DNA of 57,626 bases from contig JACUUN010000005.1 of assembly GCA_014859265.1 (NCBI GenBank), forward strand, positions 1 through 57,626, read 5' to 3'. Made by a program: the position numbers and the translations under genes. The notes under the pieces are model-generated. The model worked only from the letters and a program-made list of their open reading frames with translations, ran no database searches and was not told the origin of the DNA. This document shows, in pieces, positions 18,920-28,573 of this stretch (positions are counted from its first letter, which is position 1; each line of letters opens with the position of its first letter). Source of the DNA: Coriobacteriia bacterium (lineage in GTDB: Bacteria > Actinomycetota > Coriobacteriia > Anaerosomatales > SLCP01).

Positions 18920-20257
18920 TTAGAGGATACCAGAGAGTAGGGCGCAAGCGTGTGGCGCCACGAACTCCACCCGTCTTCCGCAGGCGGCGGAGATCTCATC
19001 GGCCGAGAGGCCGTCCAGGGTCACACCGTCCTCGTTGAAGATCACACTCGGAATCAGGACGTGCGTATCGGCCCCGTGCGCCCACACCGCGCGCGACACG
19101 TCGGCGCCGGTGAGGAGTCCCGCGACCGAAACGTTGCCGCCGAAGAAGGTGTTGTCGACGGCGAGCACGTCGAATGCGTCGCGCACTCCCGCATCGTCCA
19201 GAAGCGAGGTCAGCGCGGGCGCAAAGAGCGTCCCCGTGACCACCGTGGCGCGCAAACCCTCTGGGACAGCCGGAACGCTGCCCGAGAGCCCCTCGGCTGT
19301 GACAACCGCGAGGAACTCGTCGGTGAAGTCGCGCAGAAGCCCGATGCCGTTCTCGAACTGAGGAAAGCCGTCGTACGCCTCGGCAGGTGGTACCGGCCGC
19401 CCGGCGTTCAGATAGAACTCGTCAGCGGCGTGTACCCAACAGATGTCATCGCGCTCGCGGAATGCCGTGCGCCATGGCTCCAGCTCATCCAGCACCGCCG
19501 CTGCCGCCAACGCCGACTCATACGAGTGAGAGAAGCGGGTCTGATGGCGCGTGTAGCCGAGCGGGACGACTCCTACCGAACGGACGCCTTCCCGAGCGGC
19601 TAGCCAGGTCAGCGAAGCGTCCAGCTCTAGCCCGTCGTTGACACCGGGAACGAGCACGATCTGGACGTGGAGGTCGATGCCCTCAGCGAGCAGTTCATCG
19701 GCGACCTCGAGAGCACGGTCCTCACGCGGGCACACGAGCTCCGCGCGGACTGCGGGGGTGACCGCGTGCAGGGAAACATAGAGGGGCGAGAGATGCTGTT
19801 CGACAACGCGGTCGATGTCTTCCCCGGTAAGGTTCGTAAGCGTCACGAAGTTCCCCTGCAGGAAGGAGAGACGGTAGTCATCGTCGCGGACGTAGAGTGC
19901 GGGACGCAGACCGGGGGGCAACTGTGCCAAGAAACAGAACGCGCATGCATTGCGGCAGGTGCGGACTCCATCGAATAGCACATGGCTAAAGGAGAATCCC
20001 CAGGTCTCGCCGGAATCACGTTCGAGCCCGATGCAGCGGGTCTCCCCCTCCGCCAGAATCTCGATTTCGACTTTACGGCCGTCACTCTCCCATCGCCAGT
20101 CGATCACATCCCGGAGGCTACGCCCGTTCGCGGTCGATATCACGACCCCGGGGGACAAGCCCGCCCGGTCCGCCGGTCCGCCGGGCTCCACGTGAGCTAC
20201 CCTGGCCTCGCCGGCCAGATTCAGACCGCTGCCTCCGTATGTACGCTCTGGGAGCAC
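18920..20257 (-). CDS. DUF512-family PDZ/radical-SAM-like protein; GTG start overlapping the ispH end
   Basis: N-terminal PDZ-like region, FDGVRTCRNACAFCFLAQLPPGLRPALYVRDDDYRLSFLQGNFVTLTN, C-terminal DUF512; typical neighbour of der. Confidence 0.9.
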   Translation of the reverse strand: MLPERTYGGSGLNLAGEARVAHVEPGGPADRAGLSPGVVISTANGRSLRDVIDWRWESDGRKVEIEILAEGETRCIGLERDSGETWGFSFSHVLFDGVRTCRNACAFCFLAQLPPGLRPALYVRDDDYRLSFLQGNFVTLTNLTGEDIDRVVEQHLSPLYVSLHAVTPAVRAELVCPREDRALEVADELLAEGIDLHVQIVLVPGVNDGLELDASLTWLAAREGVRSVGVVPLGYTRHQTRFSHSYESALAAAAVLDELEPWRTAFRERDDICWVHAADEFYLNAGRPVPPAEAYDGFPQFENGIGLLRDFTDEFLAVVTAEGLSGSVPAVPEGLRATVVTGTLFAPALTSLLDDAGVRDAFDVLAVDNTFFGGNVSVAGLLTGADVSRAVWAHGADTHVLIPSVIFNEDGVTLDGLSADEISAACGRRVEFVAPHACALLSGIL

Positions 20258-20258
20258 G

Positions 20259-21092
20259 TCAGCCGAGCGCTTCAATCGCGGCGATGACGCCCGCCATCTG
20301 GGCATCAGGGGTGGAAGCGCCGGCGGTCACCCCCACGACCATCGCCCCCTCAAACCAGGCTGGATCGAGCTCGTCAGAGGTCTCGACATGGTGCGTTCGG
20401 GGATTAACCCGTGCGCATATCTCTGCGAGCCGTGTCGTGTTTCCGGAGTTGTGACCGCCTACGACGACCATAGCGTCGACCTCGCTGGCCAACTCTTCGG
20501 CGGACAATTGCCTCTTAGCGGTAGCCGAACAGATCGTGTTGAAAACCCGGAGCTCCGTCACCCGGGGAAGTATTGCCTGGACCACTGCGGCCAGACGGTC
20601 GGCTGATTGCGTCGTCTGCACAACGATGCCGATGCGCCGGTTCGAGAAGCGCTCGGGCAGCTCCTCGGGCGTCTGCACGATGATCGCGTCGCCGCCCGCA
20701 TGGGCGTTGATGCCCTCCACCTCGGGATGGTCCGCCTCGCCGACGATCACGACGGCATAGCCGCCGGCCTTGAGTTCACGAGCGGCGTCGTGCGCCTTGC
20801 TCACGAACGGACACGTTGCATCGACAACATCGAGCCCCTTTGCGCGCGCAGTCTCGATAATCGCTGGGTCGACGCCGTGGGAACGGATGACGAGTGTCCC
20901 GTCATCGGCCTCGTCGAGACACCCAGCCACCTCGACCCCCCGCCCTTTGAGGGCGGCGACCGCCTGCGGATTATGAATCAGGGGTCCGAGTGTGCGGACG
21001 ACCTTCCCGCTGCCAACGGCCTCCTCGGCCAGTTCCAGAGCACGCTCCACTCCGTAGCACACGCCTGCATGACGAGCGACCCGTATCTGCAT
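20259..21092 (-). CDS. ispH: 4-hydroxy-3-methylbut-2-enyl diphosphate reductase
   Basis: AGVCYGVERALELAEEA, GPLIHNPQAV, VDATCPFVSKAHD, GEADHPEVEG, TICSATAKRQ, NSGNTTRLAEI. Confidence 0.95.
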   Translation of the reverse strand: MQIRVARHAGVCYGVERALELAEEAVGSGKVVRTLGPLIHNPQAVAALKGRGVEVAGCLDEADDGTLVIRSHGVDPAIIETARAKGLDVVDATCPFVSKAHDAARELKAGGYAVVIVGEADHPEVEGINAHAGGDAIIVQTPEELPERFSNRRIGIVVQTTQSADRLAAVVQAILPRVTELRVFNTICSATAKRQLSAEELASEVDAMVVVGGHNSGNTTRLAEICARVNPRTHHVETSDELDPAWFEGAMVVGVTAGASTPDAQMAGVIAAIEALG

Positions 21093-21094
21093 CT

Positions 21095-21727
21095 CTACGC
21101 CTCCCTGGCCCGGTCCCTCGCGCGGGCTATGCGCTCCATTATCTCCCGGGTCATGAGCTCGACGCGCTCTTTGCGCCCGCCGTCCGTGAACTCCTCCGGT
21201 CTGACAGGCACACCATAGCGAATCGTCACACGCGGGAAGCGCGGCACGCGTGCGCCTGGCGGAAGTGCCTCGGCGGTACCGTGAATGCCCACGGGAACGA
21301 CCGGAACCCCGGAACGCAGGGCCATGAACGCGACGCCCTCGTTTGCCTCGCCGAGCCCGTCTGCTCCGTGTGCGCGATGCCGCGTCCCTTCCGGGAAGAT
21401 ACCCACGAGCTCGCCGGAGTCGAGCAGCGAGGCGGCAGTACTCAACGCAACTCTGTCAGGCATGCCGCGACGAACCGGAAACGCAAGAAGACGCTTAAGA
21501 GCGAAGCCGATGAACCGTGAATCCCACAGCTCGACCTTCGCCATGAAGTGCACGGGGCGGGGCGCACCGCACCATAGAAGGACCGGGTCAAGGTAGGACA
21601 CGTGGTTACCTGCGAGGATCGCCCCGCCCGGCGGCACGTTCTCGACACCGGCGAATCGCGTACGGTATGCACCGAGTACTACGTGAGCGAGGGTCAACCT
21701 CAGGGCGCGTGTCAACAGTGCACTCAC
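21095..21727 (-). CDS. plsC: 1-acyl-sn-glycerol-3-phosphate acyltransferase family
   Basis: AGNHVSYLDPVLL, FPEGTRHRAHG, VPVVPVGIHGT. Confidence 0.9.
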   Translation of the reverse strand: MSALLTRALRLTLAHVVLGAYRTRFAGVENVPPGGAILAGNHVSYLDPVLLWCGAPRPVHFMAKVELWDSRFIGFALKRLLAFPVRRGMPDRVALSTAASLLDSGELVGIFPEGTRHRAHGADGLGEANEGVAFMALRSGVPVVPVGIHGTAEALPPGARVPRFPRVTIRYGVPVRPEEFTDGGRKERVELMTREIMERIARARDRAREA

Positions 21728-22398
21728 GGGGTCACACGCTCCACCAAGGCGGCAACCGCGTCTACTACCTCGGTTACGGAAAGACCGGTCGTATCCAACA
21801 TCACGGCGTCTTCCGCGGCAGTAAGCGGCGCGGCTTCACGCGATGAGTCGGCGTGGTCGCGACGCTGCAAGCCACTTCGAACCGTGTCCTCATCGACGCT
21901 GTGCCCACGACCGGTCATCTCGGCGTGTCTGCGTCGCGCACGCTCCCCGGCCGAGGCGGTCAGGAACACCTTGACCTCGGCGTGCGGGAAGACCACCGTT
22001 CCTATGTCGCGGCCTTCGAGGACGATCGCGTTCGCCTCTGCGGCAATCCGGCGCTGCTGTGCCACCATGGCGGCCCGCACCTCCGGCATACGTGCGACGG
22101 CGCTCACCGCGTCATCAACCGCAGGCGTGCGTATGGCAGTCGTGATATCAGCATTGTCCAAAAGCACCGCGGTCGGTATCGGCGAGTCATCCGCGTGGAT
22201 GAACTCGATCGAGAGCGTACCTGCAAGGGTAGCGACAGCATGCTCGTCAGCGAGCGGGACTCCACGCTGGAGGGCGGCCAGCGCGACGGCCCGGTACATC
22301 GCGCCGGTGTCGAGGTAGTGGGCCCCGATCCGGCGCGCCAGAGCCCTGGCGACCGTGGACTTTCCTGAGGCAGCAGGGCCGTCGATGGCGATTATCAC
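21724..22398 (-). CDS. cmk: Cytidylate kinase
   Basis: IAIDGPAASGKSTVARALA, YLDTGAMYRAVAL, LEGRDIGTVVFPHAEVKVFLTASAGERARRR. Confidence 0.95.
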   Translation of the reverse strand: MIIAIDGPAASGKSTVARALARRIGAHYLDTGAMYRAVALAALQRGVPLADEHAVATLAGTLSIEFIHADDSPIPTAVLLDNADITTAIRTPAVDDAVSAVARMPEVRAAMVAQQRRIAAEANAIVLEGRDIGTVVFPHAEVKVFLTASAGERARRRHAEMTGRGHSVDEDTVRSGLQRRDHADSSREAAPLTAAEDAVMLDTTGLSVTEVVDAVAALVERVTP

Positions 22399-22463
22399 GG
22401 TACGCGGCTCCTGTCCGTCATGGTTGGGATGATGCGCGCCGCATCATAGCACGGGGACGACGC

Positions 22464-23774
22464 TCAGCCGGTGGCCCCAAGCGCGACCAGGTCGGCAGCG
22501 AACCGTGGATATGATACGTCCACCGCTTCGAACCCGGTGACCGTCACCGGGAATGCCGATACCAGGCCCGCGAGCGCCCATGTCATCGCAAGGCGATGGT
22601 CTCCCCTGCTGGCGAGGGTCACACCCCTGAGGTCTGCGGACCCCTCAACAATCAGCGTGTCTCCCTCGGCGTGGGCTGACGCACCGAGTGCCGTCAGCCC
22701 CTCGATGACGGCGGCCAAGCGGTCCGATTCTTTGACGCGGAGCTCCCCCGCACCCTCGAAACGCGTTGGCCCTTCGGCCTGCGTGGCGAGCAGCGCGAGC
22801 ACCGGAACCTCGTCGACGAGAGCCGGGACCTCCTCGGCGTGGACAACAGTCGAGCGGAGCGAACCCGAATATCCGACGTGGATCGTTCCAACGGGTTCGG
22901 CCCCTGCCGAAGCTGATGGCTGGACCCGGACATCGGCGTCCATTCGCTCGAGGACGTCCAGGAAAGCGATTCTCGTAGGGTTCAGGCCGACACCGGTGAC
23001 CGTGAGGTGGCTGCCGGGTACTAGTATCCCCGCGGCCACGATGAATGCCGCCGATGACGGATCTCCCGGGACGACGATGTCGGTGGCCGTAGGCAGCACA
23101 GGCCCATCCACCCATGCCGAGTGCGCAATGAGATCCCTGCCGACCGGCACACCGAACGCCGGGAGCAGCAGCTCGGTGTGATCGCGAGAACGAGCAGGCT
23201 CGCGGACCACGGTGCGGCCGTGGGCGCGCACACCAGCCAGAAGGACCGCGGTCTTGACCTGAGCGCTTGCCACCCGGCTCTCGTATTCGATCGCGGTGAG
23301 CTCGCCCCCGCGGACTGTGACGGGCAGGGTTCCACCGGTGGACTGGAACGAGGCACCCATGGCATCGAGCGGACCCGTCACCCGCTCCATGGGACGCTTT
23401 GAGAGCGAAGCGTCTCCGGTGAGCGTGACCTCGACGTCCCACCCGGCGAGCACGCCGAGCAGCAGACGTGCGGTCGTGCCACTGTTGCCGCAGTCGATCG
23501 GGGTGTCGGGAGCAACCGGGCCCGTGTCACCCCATCCTGTCACCGAGATAGCGAGTGCCTCGTCGGGCGCTTCCTCGACACGCACGTCCGCACCCAGGAC
23601 GCGAACCGCGCCGATGGTCGACCGGACATCATTGCTGTCGAGCACACCTGTAAGCCGGGAAGTGCCCTGTGCCATCGCGGCGAAGAGCACCGAGCGGTGC
23701 GAGAGGGACTTGTCTCCCGGCACCGCTATCTCTCCAGTCAACGGCGCGACAGGCCTCGCCGAGACGTAATCCAT
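22464..23774 (-). CDS. aroA: 3-phosphoshikimate 1-carboxyvinyltransferase (EPSP synthase)
   Basis: VPGDKSLSHRSVLFAAMA, DCGNSGTTARLLLG, GDASLSKRPMERV, DEVPVLALLA, RVKESDRLAAV, GDHRLAMTWALAGL. Confidence 0.96.
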   Translation of the reverse strand: MDYVSARPVAPLTGEIAVPGDKSLSHRSVLFAAMAQGTSRLTGVLDSNDVRSTIGAVRVLGADVRVEEAPDEALAISVTGWGDTGPVAPDTPIDCGNSGTTARLLLGVLAGWDVEVTLTGDASLSKRPMERVTGPLDAMGASFQSTGGTLPVTVRGGELTAIEYESRVASAQVKTAVLLAGVRAHGRTVVREPARSRDHTELLLPAFGVPVGRDLIAHSAWVDGPVLPTATDIVVPGDPSSAAFIVAAGILVPGSHLTVTGVGLNPTRIAFLDVLERMDADVRVQPSASAGAEPVGTIHVGYSGSLRSTVVHAEEVPALVDEVPVLALLATQAEGPTRFEGAGELRVKESDRLAAVIEGLTALGASAHAEGDTLIVEGSADLRGVTLASRGDHRLAMTWALAGLVSAFPVTVTGFEAVDVSYPRFAADLVALGATG

Positions 23775-23791
23775 GATGCCCGTCTCCCTCC

Positions 23792-24919
23792 TCAGCCCTC
23801 GAGCGGGCGTGTCTGGGGAGCGTACCCCGCCGACCGCAAGTCCTCGACGAAGCGATCGATGTCTCCCTCATCGGTCATCACGATCACAAGATGTGCGCTT
23901 GCCTCTGAGACGTGGTCGATTTCGATGGCTTCTATGTTGCACCCGGCGCGGCTGGCCGCCGTGGTCACCTCGGCGACCACGCCAGGACGGTCCAGCACCG
24001 GAACGACGACCTCGGTAAGGCGCGACGTGGCGGGTACCCACTGCGCCGGAAGCGAACGCCGGATGTCCGCCGCGCGGGCGAGCCACGATCGCAACCCGTC
24101 GGCGTCATTCGCCCGCAGCATCTCCGTGAACTCCCCGAGTACGTCACGCAGCTCGTCGACCCCTCCGGCGACGGCATCGGCGTTATCCAGACAGATGCCG
24201 GTCCACAGATCCGGACTCCCCGCCGCGACCCGTGTAGTGTCCTTGAAGCCGCCGGCCGCGAGCCTCAGCAACTCCCCGTCCTCACCCGCGTGGCCCGCAG
24301 CCAAATCGACCAGCGCACTGGCGGCGACGTGAGGTACGTGACTGATGATCGCTACCGCTTCATCGTGCGACGCCGGATCGACAGAGATCACGCGGCAGCC
24401 GAGCTCGCTCACAAGCGCATGTACGCGCCGGTACGCATCCACATCGGTCGAAGGGCTCGGTGTCAGGACGTAGTACGCGCCGCTGAACAGATCGGGGTCG
24501 GCCGCCTCGACTCCGCTGCGCTCCGACCCGGCCATCGGATGACCCCCGACGAATGCCGCCTGGCCGCCGAGTCGCTCTTCGGCGACCGCGATGATGGAGG
24601 ACTTCGTGGACGCGACATCGGTGACGACCCCGCCATAACCCCCGGTAGCCAGCCGTTCGATCCACTCAACGACACGGGAGGCGGGAGTGGCCAGCACCAC
24701 CAGGTCCGTGCCCCCGGGTCCCAGCCACTCCCTGGCCCCGAGCCCGTCGGGCAGTGAGGCGGCATCGATGAGGCTGTGTGAGAGGGCCCACTCGAGCCCC
24801 GCCGGGTCGGTGTCGATGCCTACTACCCGCGGCGGGTTGTCGAGGCGTTTGAGCGCTGCGGCGAAGGAGCCGCCGATGAGGCCCACGCCCACCACCGCGA
24901 CGGAAGCAAATCGCATCAC
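23792..24919 (-). CDS. tyrA: Prephenate dehydrogenase with C-terminal ACT domain
   Basis: VVGVGLIGGSFAAALK, VTDVASTKSSI, GGHPMAGSERSGVEAAD, ACT-like LDRPGVVAEVTTAASRAGCNIEAIEIDHVSEASAHLVIVMTDE. Confidence 0.93.
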   Translation of the reverse strand: MMRFASVAVVGVGLIGGSFAAALKRLDNPPRVVGIDTDPAGLEWALSHSLIDAASLPDGLGAREWLGPGGTDLVVLATPASRVVEWIERLATGGYGGVVTDVASTKSSIIAVAEERLGGQAAFVGGHPMAGSERSGVEAADPDLFSGAYYVLTPSPSTDVDAYRRVHALVSELGCRVISVDPASHDEAVAIISHVPHVAASALVDLAAGHAGEDGELLRLAAGGFKDTTRVAAGSPDLWTGICLDNADAVAGGVDELRDVLGEFTEMLRANDADGLRSWLARAADIRRSLPAQWVPATSRLTEVVVPVLDRPGVVAEVTTAASRAGCNIEAIEIDHVSEASAHLVIVMTDEGDIDRFVEDLRSAGYAPQTRPLEG

Positions 24920-25941
24920 GACACCCCCGGGTGCTTGCCGACGAGATCGAGCAGGGGCGCGAGACCGTCCATCAGCCCCTTGAAGCCGGGCAGATCGAGC
25001 GATTGCGGTCCGTCGCAGCGCGCCCGCTCGGGCTCCGGATGCACCTCGACCATGACGCCGTCAGCGCCCGCGATCACTGCCGCCTGGGCCATCGGCGCCA
25101 CAAGCTCACGTCTTCCGGTGGCATGTGAGGGGTCCACAACGATCGGCAGGTGTGTCAGCGACTTCAAGGCGGCGACCGCGGCAAGGTCGAGGGTGTTGCG
25201 TGTGTACGTCTCGAACGTGCGGATGCCCCGCTCACACAGGATGAGGTCCCTGTTGCCGCCCTTCAGAACGTACTCGGCGGCGGAGAGGAGCTCCTCGATG
25301 GTTGCCGAGAGGCCCCGCTTGAGAAGCACCGGCTTGCCCATCTTCCCCAACTCGTCGAGCATCATGAAATTCTGCATGTTGCGCGCGCCGACCTGCAGCA
25401 CGTCGGCCCACTCGGCCACGGTCGCCGCATCCCGGACGTCGAGCACTTCGGTGACCACGGGAAGCCCGAACTCATCTGCGGCCTCCCGCATCATGCGCAG
25501 CCCTTCGACACCAAGCCCCTGGAACGCGTACGGGCTCGTGCGCGGCTTGTACGCACCCCCGCGGAGCATCGCCGCGCCTGCGTCCTTCGCGACCTCGGCA
25601 ACCGCCCGCATCTGCTCGGGTGACTCCACCGAACACGGACCGGCAATTGTGGCAAACGCTCCTCCGCCGATCGACGACCCTTGCGGGAGGGTCACGACCG
25701 TGTCCTCGGGTTGGAACTCCCGGCTTACGAGTTTGTACGGCTTGAGGACTCTGACGACGTTCTCGACCCCGGGAAGGCCCTCGAGCTCGAGGTTGTAGAT
25801 GGTCTCCCGGTCTCCGATGACACCGATGATCGTCTTGACCTCGCCCTGGGACAGATGAGCCTGGGCACCGGCCTCCTCGAGGACCTCGACGACGTGATCG
25901 ATATCGCTCCGGGACGCATGGTCCCGCATCACTACAAGCAT
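24916..25941 (-). CDS. aroF: 3-deoxy-7-phosphoheptulonate synthase (type I-beta)
   Basis: IAGPCSVESPEQM, RGGAYKPRTSPYAFQGLGVEGL, QVGARNMQNFMML, LKRGLSATIEELLSAAEY, DPSHATGRRELV. Confidence 0.95.
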   Translation of the reverse strand: MLVVMRDHASRSDIDHVVEVLEEAGAQAHLSQGEVKTIIGVIGDRETIYNLELEGLPGVENVVRVLKPYKLVSREFQPEDTVVTLPQGSSIGGGAFATIAGPCSVESPEQMRAVAEVAKDAGAAMLRGGAYKPRTSPYAFQGLGVEGLRMMREAADEFGLPVVTEVLDVRDAATVAEWADVLQVGARNMQNFMMLDELGKMGKPVLLKRGLSATIEELLSAAEYVLKGGNRDLILCERGIRTFETYTRNTLDLAAVAALKSLTHLPIVVDPSHATGRRELVAPMAQAAVIAGADGVMVEVHPEPERARCDGPQSLDLPGFKGLMDGLAPLLDLVGKHPGVS

Positions 25942-26004
25942 GGCTCTTCACTCCCTCGCCTCGATGCGTACCCGTTCACGCCTCCTTGGCACCAGGGGGT
26001 GACG

Positions 26005-27105
26005 CTAGACGCCACCGAGCCGTGCTACGACCGCTTCAAGAGCCGCGATCGTCGCCCGGGTGTCCTCGGGTGTCCCGACGCCAACCCGCAGAGCGGGAGC
26101 GGTGCCGAAGCCACGCACGATGACCCCCTCGCCGAGGAGTGCCTCGAACACTTCGACCGGCCGCTCGGTCCTCAAGTAGACGAAGTTCGTCTCGGACGGG
26201 ACGTATCCGATGCCAAGCCGGTCGAAGGCCGAATAGAGGTAGGTCTTCTGCTCCTGGTTCTCACGCTTGCGGCGCTCGACCTCAGCTTCGTCACCAAGGG
26301 AGTAGAAGGCACCGACCTGGGCTGGCGTGTTCACGTTGAAAGGCTCTCGGACCTTGTCGACAGCGTGCGCGAGCGGTGCGGGCAGTACGCCGTAGCCGAT
26401 ACGCAATCCGGCCAGCGAGTAGATCTTGGAGAACGTGCGGAGCACGGCCAGCGGACGATCGCCGTCGAACCAGTCGAGAGCGTCTGGGTAGCGGTCATCG
26501 GTGACGAACTCGAAGTACGCCTCGTCGACCACAACCATGACGTGGCCGGGAACCTCGGCCAGGAAGCGTTCGAACTTCTCGCGGTGGTAGATCGTACCGG
26601 TGGGGTTGTTCGGGTTGCAGAGGAATACGATGCGCGTCTTGTCGGTGATCGCTGCGAGCATGGCGGAGAGATCGTGTATCTCGTCTGCTGTGAGCGGCAC
26701 TTTGACGGCAATGGCGCCGAACATCTGTGTGACCATCGGGTAGACAACGAAGCTCGGCCAGGCGAACACGACCTCGTCTCCCGGACGCAGCAACACTTGT
26801 GCGATCAGACGTATGAGCTCGTTCGAGCCGTTGCCGATCACGAGGCTCTCGTCAGCCGCCCCCAGGTGCTGGCAGAGTGCACGTCTCAGAGCGCGGGCGG
26901 AGCCATCCGGGTAGCGATTAAGACGCGGAAGGACCGCCTCCATCGCCCTGAGCGCGGTCGGGAACGGGCCGCACGGGTGCTCGTTGCTGGAGAGCTTGAG
27001 GATGGTGTCGCGTCCAAAGCGTTCGCGTACCTCGCTGGCACGCAAGCCGGGGGCGTAGGGCACCATGGGATCGAGCTCTGCTCGTATGGCGGCTTCCCAA
27101 TCCAT
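26005..27105 (-). CDS. hisC: Histidinol-phosphate aminotransferase
   Basis: KLSSNEHPCGP, NRYPDGSARALR, GNGSNELIRLIAQ, NPNNPTGTIY, VVDEAYFEF, TFSKIYSLAGLRIGYG. Confidence 0.94.
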   Translation of the reverse strand: MDWEAAIRAELDPMVPYAPGLRASEVRERFGRDTILKLSSNEHPCGPFPTALRAMEAVLPRLNRYPDGSARALRRALCQHLGAADESLVIGNGSNELIRLIAQVLLRPGDEVVFAWPSFVVYPMVTQMFGAIAVKVPLTADEIHDLSAMLAAITDKTRIVFLCNPNNPTGTIYHREKFERFLAEVPGHVMVVVDEAYFEFVTDDRYPDALDWFDGDRPLAVLRTFSKIYSLAGLRIGYGVLPAPLAHAVDKVREPFNVNTPAQVGAFYSLGDEAEVERRKRENQEQKTYLYSAFDRLGIGYVPSETNFVYLRTERPVEVFEALLGEGVIVRGFGTAPALRVGVGTPEDTRATIAALEAVVARLGGV

Positions 27106-27192
27106 CTCGGCTCTCAGGCGCTCCTCACGATCCCGGTGCGGGTGTGCCGAGGATTGTCGCAGGTCGGACGCGCACGAGCAAGAGATGGCCGG

Positions 27193-27780
27193 TCATCCGT
27201 GGACACAGAACTCCTCCATCATCCCGTGACCGTCCGTCACCGTGACGTGGGCTGCGGCACCATTCCTTATATGGAACGCCCAGATGTCGCTCGTCGACAA
27301 GCCGAGTAGATGCACCAGCATCGCCCTGAAGACGCCGCCGTGGGTACAGACCGCATGTCGGCCACCCAACCCGACCAGCAAGTCTGCGAACTCGGCCGCC
27401 CGGGCCTCTATCGCGGCACGCGACTCGCCGTCTGGCGCTACCGGGGTCTCAACGGAACGGTAGTCGAAGGCGAGTCCAGCCTCCTCGATCTCGGGCCAGG
27501 TCAGCCCCTCGGCCTGACCGAAGTCGAGCTCGAGCAGACGCTCGTCCACCTTCAAGGGAACGGCGGCTGCACCGGCGGCCGACTCGGCGACCCGGTACGC
27601 GCGCTCGAGCGGGCTCGACCATACGGTCTGCGGCTCGAATACCGCGATTCGTGCCACGAGCAGATCGACCTGGCGTACCCCCCGTTCGGTGTAGGGCGTC
27701 TCGCCACGCCCGACGAGCCGACCGTCGAGGTTCGCCTCGGTCTCGGGATGGCGGACGATAAGCACCTCGGTGACGTTCAT
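27193..27780 (-). CDS. cobC: Histidine phosphatase family protein (probable alpha-ribazole phosphatase)
   Basis: LIVRHPETEANLDGRLVGRGETPYTERG, LDFGQAEGLTWPEIE, VCTHGGVFRAML; adjacent to cobS. Confidence 0.8.
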   Translation of the reverse strand: MNVTEVLIVRHPETEANLDGRLVGRGETPYTERGVRQVDLLVARIAVFEPQTVWSSPLERAYRVAESAAGAAAVPLKVDERLLELDFGQAEGLTWPEIEEAGLAFDYRSVETPVAPDGESRAAIEARAAEFADLLVGLGGRHAVCTHGGVFRAMLVHLLGLSTSDIWAFHIRNGAAAHVTVTDGHGMMEEFCVHG

Positions 27781-27784
27781 GCCC

Positions 27785-28573
27785 CTACCATACCAGGGCG
27801 AACAGAACGAGGGCCGTGGTCTCGGTCAGCAGCACGCTTGCGCCGAGCACGTCTCCCGTGATGCCCCCGAAGCGTGACGCGAGGACATGCGGGGTGCCGA
27901 GCGCGGCAACCACGGACACAACCACACCCACAGGCACCCCGGATCCTGCAACCGATGCCGTGACGGCTATTCCCACCAGAACTGCTGTGGCGAAGCTGGC
28001 CGAGGCAGCCCTGGGCCAGCCGGCCACTGCCACCCCGAGCCCGGTCTGTCTGGCAGGCCTTCCGAGCCACGAACCGAACACCGCAGCGAAGCGGCCGAGG
28101 ATCGGGGCGATGACCAGTGCTGCGAGTGCGCTCTGCCCGATGAGCACCGAAACGGCGGTCACCTGAATGATTGCCACCAGGACGAGGGCGGATGCGCCGA
28201 AGACCCCGATGTGAGGGTCACTCATGATCTCGAGACGACGCGCTGGCTCGTAGGCTCCCCAGTACGCGTCGGCAACGTCCGCAAGCGCATCCCAGTGAAG
28301 CATGCGGGTGAGCAGCGCCCAGCCCGTGACCAACAGAGCAGCAAGGAGCAGCGTGTGCGACGCGCCCGCGATCCTGAAGGGAACGCCTAGGACCACCGGA
28401 CCGTACAGGAGCGCGAAACCGAACGCGCCGAGCAGCAGGCCGGCCGTTGGGAAGTAGCCCGCAACGTCGGGCCGCTCATCTTCGGGCCACGTGACTCGCA
28501 GTGGAAGCACGGTGAGTAGCGTGATCGCAAGCCCGAGATCCCTGAGGGGGCGCGATGTCGCCGGAGCCCTCAT
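27785..28573 (-). CDS. cobS: Adenosylcobinamide-GDP ribazoletransferase
   Basis: FPTAGLLLGAFGF, HWDALADVADAYWGAYEPARRLEIMSDPHIGVFGA. Confidence 0.92.
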   Translation of the reverse strand: MRAPATSRPLRDLGLAITLLTVLPLRVTWPEDERPDVAGYFPTAGLLLGAFGFALLYGPVVLGVPFRIAGASHTLLLAALLVTGWALLTRMLHWDALADVADAYWGAYEPARRLEIMSDPHIGVFGASALVLVAIIQVTAVSVLIGQSALAALVIAPILGRFAAVFGSWLGRPARQTGLGVAVAGWPRAASASFATAVLVGIAVTASVAGSGVPVGVVVSVVAALGTPHVLASRFGGITGDVLGASVLLTETTALVLFALVW

